Source of the DNA: Paenibacillus sp. MZ04-78.2
GTDB taxonomy: Bacteria; Bacillota; Bacilli; Paenibacillales; NBRC-103111
Length of the DNA stretch: 64,000 bases
Reading direction: 5' to 3'
NCBI RefSeq assembly: GCF_024213375.1
Contig: NZ_JANAVJ010000006.1
Coordinates: 1-64,000, forward strand
The first letter of the stretch is position 1. Every line of letters starts with the position of its first letter. Below the pieces are notes generated by a model that searched no databases, was not told where the DNA came from, and saw only the letters and a program-made list of their open reading frames with translations. This document shows positions 61,340 to 64,000 of the stretch, piece by piece. The position numbers and the translations under genes were made by a program.

Positions 61340-62413
61340 CTACGTGGCGCGCGAATAGGCTTCCTGGGTTTTGCGCTTCCGTGCTTGCACGGCTTTTTTG
61401 GTCAGCGCGTTCAGCGGTCTTTCGACCCAACGGTACACCGTAAGGCAGAGGAGCAGTCCCGACAGGAAGCAAAGCGTGACCGTCAGCGCTGGACCGATCC
61501 GTTCCACCGCATGCGCGGCCCGCGCCAGCTTGAAGGTGACCGACATCATCGGCAGACTGGCGAGCAGGATCGAATATGAGGCGTTCCCGCACAGCGCGAG
61601 CGGCTTAAGCCAGCGGTACGCCGGACCTTTCCACGTCGTTACCCCGATCAACACCAACGCCGATCCGAGCGTATGCAGCAGATCCGTGTAGTGCAGACCG
61701 CTCTCCTCAAACCGCAGCACCCAGAGAATCGCGTAGACGGCGGCGCCTCCCGCGATCCACCATAGGCTGCGGCCGAGCTGGTGTTTGCGGACGAGATAGG
61801 CGACGAGCATGCCGGAGAAAAACTCCAAGTGCGCCTCGTTAAACAAAAATTGCCCCAGCAATCCCTCTTTCACCTGAATCCATCCGATGGCATGGAGGGC
61901 AATGATCGTCAGCCACCCCGAGTAAATCGCGGCGACGGTTTTTTCTTTCAAGAGAAATCCCAGGGAGAACATCAGATAAAACCACACGACGTACGTCAGC
62001 GACCAAGCGACGCCCAGAATGGGCGCTTGAGCCTGCGGCCACAGCAGCATCGATTTGAAAATGACCGCGGGATCACGCTCATAGCCGAAGCCGAACGATG
62101 GCATCAGAAAATATATCGGGACGATGACGGCCATGATGACCCAGTATAACGGATAAATGCGGTAGAACCGTTTCAGCAGAAACGTTCTGAACAGCTCCGT
62201 CCTTCCGAATTGTTCGCGGTACAGCGTGAACATTAAATAACCGGTCAAAGCGAAAAAAAACGTATACGCCCCTGAGCGTCCCATTTCGCTGATCCGGAGG
62301 TAATTGTATCCGAAATAATGCTGGCCCGTTTGCGAAGCGTGAAATAGCATGACCAGCAGAACGGCAACGCCGCGGGCCGCTTGAATATAAAAAAAATTGT
62401 GTTTCCGCTCCAT
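61340..62413 (-). CDS. Acyltransferase 3 family membrane protein (OafA/YrhL-like)
   Basis: 357 residues from ATG 62413 (AAAGG nine bases upstream; ATG 62434 would add seven residues). About ten membrane helices. The family signature IQAARGVAVLLVMLFHASQTG with its catalytic His is at the N-terminus, then YTFFFALTGYLMFTLYREQFG and FLLKRFYRIYPLYWVIM. It transfers acyl groups to surface polysaccharides or lipids; the acceptor is unknown. The C-terminus ends in a short basic tail without the SGNH domain of longer members. Confidence 0.88.
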   Translation of the reverse strand: MERKHNFFYIQAARGVAVLLVMLFHASQTGQHYFGYNYLRISEMGRSGAYTFFFALTGYLMFTLYREQFGRTELFRTFLLKRFYRIYPLYWVIMAVIVPIYFLMPSFGFGYERDPAVIFKSMLLWPQAQAPILGVAWSLTYVVWFYLMFSLGFLLKEKTVAAIYSGWLTIIALHAIGWIQVKEGLLGQFLFNEAHLEFFSGMLVAYLVRKHQLGRSLWWIAGGAAVYAILWVLRFEESGLHYTDLLHTLGSALVLIGVTTWKGPAYRWLKPLALCGNASYSILLASLPMMSVTFKLARAAHAVERIGPALTVTLCFLSGLLLCLTVYRWVERPLNALTKKAVQARKRKTQEAYSRAT

Positions 62414-62592
62414 TCCGCCCAGCCTTTCATGCATAGAATGCCTGCTTTTGTATAGCATTATGGCAGACAAGTATGAAGAAATCATGACATGAACCTGAAT
62501 GCAAGCTGAAAATGGTTCGGACAAGAGAGGATAACTTTTAAAGCGGTAAGCAAAATCTTACTGGGCGGGGAAGTTCCTGCCATGTACGGCAG

Positions 62593-62928
62593 CTACCGAC
62601 GGATCGTGACCCGCGTGCCGATGGGGACAAGGCGGGCAAGCGCCAGCACGTCCTCGTTGTACATGCGGATGCACCCATGGGAGACGGCGTGACCGATGGA
62701 CGAAGGGTTATTCGTACCGTGGATGCCGTAATGCGGGCGAGACAGTCCCATCCAGAAGGCGCCGAACGGCCCGCCCGGATGGGGCGCCTTGTTGATAATC
62801 CTGTACTCGCCCACGGGCGACTGTGTCAGTATTTTGCCGATAGCGATCGGATACGAACGGATCACGCGGCTGCCTTCCAGCAGATGAAGCATCCGCTGTG
62901 ACAAATCGACGATAATGCGGTATGGCAT
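62593..62928 (-). CDS. YkuD-type L,D-transpeptidase
   Basis: 111 residues, essentially a bare catalytic domain: [58 protein letters not shown] with H70, H84 and nucleophile C86. It forms 3-3 peptidoglycan cross-links or trims tetrapeptides. There is no signal peptide or LysM domain, unlike B. subtilis YkuD, so its route to the wall is unclear. Confidence 0.9.
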   Translation of the reverse strand: MPYRIIVDLSQRMLHLLEGSRVIRSYPIAIGKILTQSPVGEYRIINKAPHPGGPFGAFWMGLSRPHYGIHGTNNPSSIGHAVSHGCIRMYNEDVLALARLVPIGTRVTIRR

Positions 62929-63003
62929 GGGGAGCAGCTCCTTCGCAGAAGTTTCGCAAATATGCTACTACCATATGCACGGGAGCCTATCGGGGCGACG
63001 AAA

Positions 63004-63031
63004 AGAAAGCCCTTACCTTTAGGCATGGGAT
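63004..63031. repeat. 28-bp IS-end repeat, copy 2
   Basis: Exact second copy of 47932-47959, here without any TnpB gene, between the transpeptidase gene and phosphonate-gene remnants. It looks like a scar left by an IS200/IS605-type element. Confidence 0.75.
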
Positions 63032-63074
63032 GAATCGGCTTGGGATAAGGGCTGTCTTTAGACACTCGTCCGCG

Positions 63075-63300
63075 GACACGTTCCGCATCGGCAACATCGG
63101 GGATGTGCATGCGGATGATATCGGGCGGCTGCTGGAGGCGGTCGGGCGCAACCGGTGTGGTTGAACTGGCGAAGAATTTTCGTATCAACAGGATGTGGAT
63201 TGAACAAAGGTCTAAACAAGATAGGAGGGAACTAAGCTGTCGAATCAACGACGTGAATAGCATCAGCAGCATGGCCGATCTGGAGAAAGTTTGCGATTAA
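63075..63300 (+). pseudogene. Probable remnants of phosphonate catabolism genes (phnW and phnX tails)
   Basis: 63075-63164 reads DTFRIGNIGDVHADDIGRLL then EAVGRNRCG, which matches the C-terminus of 2-aminoethylphosphonate-pyruvate transaminases. After a TAGGAGGG site, 63238-63300 reads INDVNSISSMADLEKVCD, similar to the tail of phosphonoacetaldehyde hydrolase. Both lack everything upstream. The gene names are from memory of these families and the second is weaker. The 434-bp gap 62929-63362 otherwise holds only the IS-end repeat. Confidence 0.5.
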
Positions 63301-63362
63301 ACGGTTTGCGGCCGTCCCCCCCAAGGGGGAGGGTATGGCCTCTGGCGCGTTCCGCGGGGAAT

Positions 63363-63983
63363 TCATCCGCTTCCCCGCCCGTCGCCGTCCAGACCTCGTT
63401 GCTCCTCTTTGGCCGCAGCCACTCTTGTAAAATGCGCCTCGATTTTTTTGCTGAGAAACAGCGAACCCCCGATAAACAACACCACATAGAGCAGCTGAAA
63501 CGGCTCACGGACGAATCGCTCCAGATCGTGCCCGATGTACGAGACAGTGAAGATCATGATCGCTTTGCCGGCAGCTACAGCGATCAGAAACGTATGCAAG
63601 CGCATGCGCGCGGCCGCAGCCGCCATATTGACAAGCACAAACGGACCGACCGGAAACACGCTCAGCAGAAACACATAGCTGAACCCGTTGTGGCGGACCC
63701 ACCGCATGCTTTTTTCGACTTTGGGCTTGCGCTTCCACCGCTCGAAGTATGGATGGTCGGCCGCTTTGCGAATGATGAGGAAGGTCGTCAGGCAGCCGGT
63801 GATCATGCCGATCCACGAATATAGAAAGCCGAGCCATAAGCCGTATACCGCCGCATTGACTCCGACGATAACTAGCGTAGGCAGCGGAGGAACGAACGAC
63901 TTGGCGAACGTGAGCAGGATGCCGGGCAGCGGCCCCAGGGAACGGTATTGCTCCAGCCAATGCTTGATGTTGTCCTCTGTCAA
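63363..63983 (-). CDS. TVP38/TMEM64 (VTT-domain) membrane protein, may extend past the right edge
   Basis: 206 residues are visible from TTG 63983, and the frame stays open to the end of the window, so the true start may lie outside. The VTT domain is evident: TFAKSFVPPLPTLVIVGVNAAVYGLWLGFLYSWIGMITGC, SYVFLLSVFPVGPFVLVNMAAAAARMRLHTFLIAVAAGKAIMI. Five to six helices. Relatives (DedA/TVP38/YtxB-like) are lipid scramblases or transporters; the specific role is unknown. The C-terminal tail is charged and cytoplasmic. Confidence 0.85.
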   Translation of the reverse strand: MTEDNIKHWLEQYRSLGPLPGILLTFAKSFVPPLPTLVIVGVNAAVYGLWLGFLYSWIGMITGCLTTFLIIRKAADHPYFERWKRKPKVEKSMRWVRHNGFSYVFLLSVFPVGPFVLVNMAAAAARMRLHTFLIAVAAGKAIMIFTVSYIGHDLERFVREPFQLLYVVLFIGGSLFLSKKIEAHFTRVAAAKEEQRGLDGDGRGSG

Positions 63984-64000
63984 ATGCTGGATGATTGAAA

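Noticed and set aside
1-64000. CRISPR arrays, tRNA or rRNA genes
   Set aside because: I looked for regularly spaced direct repeats and for tRNA-like cloverleaf/TTCGA signatures and saw none that I could support by reading.

Overview
The window looks like a chromosomal segment of a Gram-positive soil or gut Bacillota, most likely a Paenibacillus-like member of the Paenibacillaceae. The grounds are the strong AGGAGG-type ribosome binding sites, many GTG/TTG starts, moderately high GC, and three oligosaccharide ABC importers of the LplA/LplB/YtcP or MalFG type paired with YesM/YesN-type two-component systems. Copper-amine-oxidase-N 'stalk' domains and IS200/IS605 debris fit the same group. The assignment is inference from gene style; no rRNA or tRNA is present to confirm it.

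Layout. 1-1.3 kb: an IS3 transposase running off the left edge and a dead TnpB element. 1.3-3.25 kb: a wrecked cytochrome bd locus in which the start of cydA is joined to the back of cydC. 3.5-17.9 kb: a coherent mannoside-utilisation locus with a sensor kinase and AraC-type response regulator, a lipoprotein binding protein, two permeases, a GH125 alpha-1,6-mannosidase, a large clan GH-A glycosidase and a GH38 alpha-mannosidase. A 123-bp imperfect palindrome sits inside this locus. 18-24.7 kb: an orphan sigma-like factor, a secreted PL8 polysaccharide lyase with a complete catalytic constellation, and a membrane-anchored AraC regulator. 24.7-30.5 kb: a TraB/GumN protein, a second importer, and a GH29 fucosidase with its middle deleted. 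30.5-36.8 kb: a thioredoxin-like protein, a lipoprotein-ABC exporter set, and a secreted alkaline phosphatase whose promoter carries a Pho-box-like repeat.

37-52 kb is an accessory stretch of small housekeeping and defence-type genes: Rpn nuclease, VanZ, nucleotidyltransferase, several GNATs, PHP phosphatase, MgtC, DinB, a caspase-like protein, GrpB, DUF1697, MazEF and an FUSC exporter. It is rich in broken genes, including one amber, one ochre, two frameshifts in mgtC, truncated methyltransferase, phosphoesterase and XRE genes, and IS605 scars. 52.5-61.3 kb: a stalk-domain protein, then a third carbohydrate system (MalF, MalG, binding protein, kinase, regulator, DUF2264 protein). A 16-bp element (GGTnAAAATnTTGCAC) is repeated at the same distance upstream of two of its genes. 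61.3-64 kb: an acyltransferase, a YkuD L,D-transpeptidase, a second copy of an IS-end repeat, apparent phosphonate-catabolism remnants, and a TVP38-type membrane protein cut by the right edge.

Functionally the intact core reads as glycan scavenging. Each importer has its own sensor or regulator, and the cytoplasmic exo-glycosidases would finish oligosaccharides released outside the cell, for example by the PL8 lyase. The clearest new leads are the shared operator of the third locus, the 123-bp palindrome, the caspase-like orphan, and the unusually dense gene decay. The decay could also partly reflect assembly errors.
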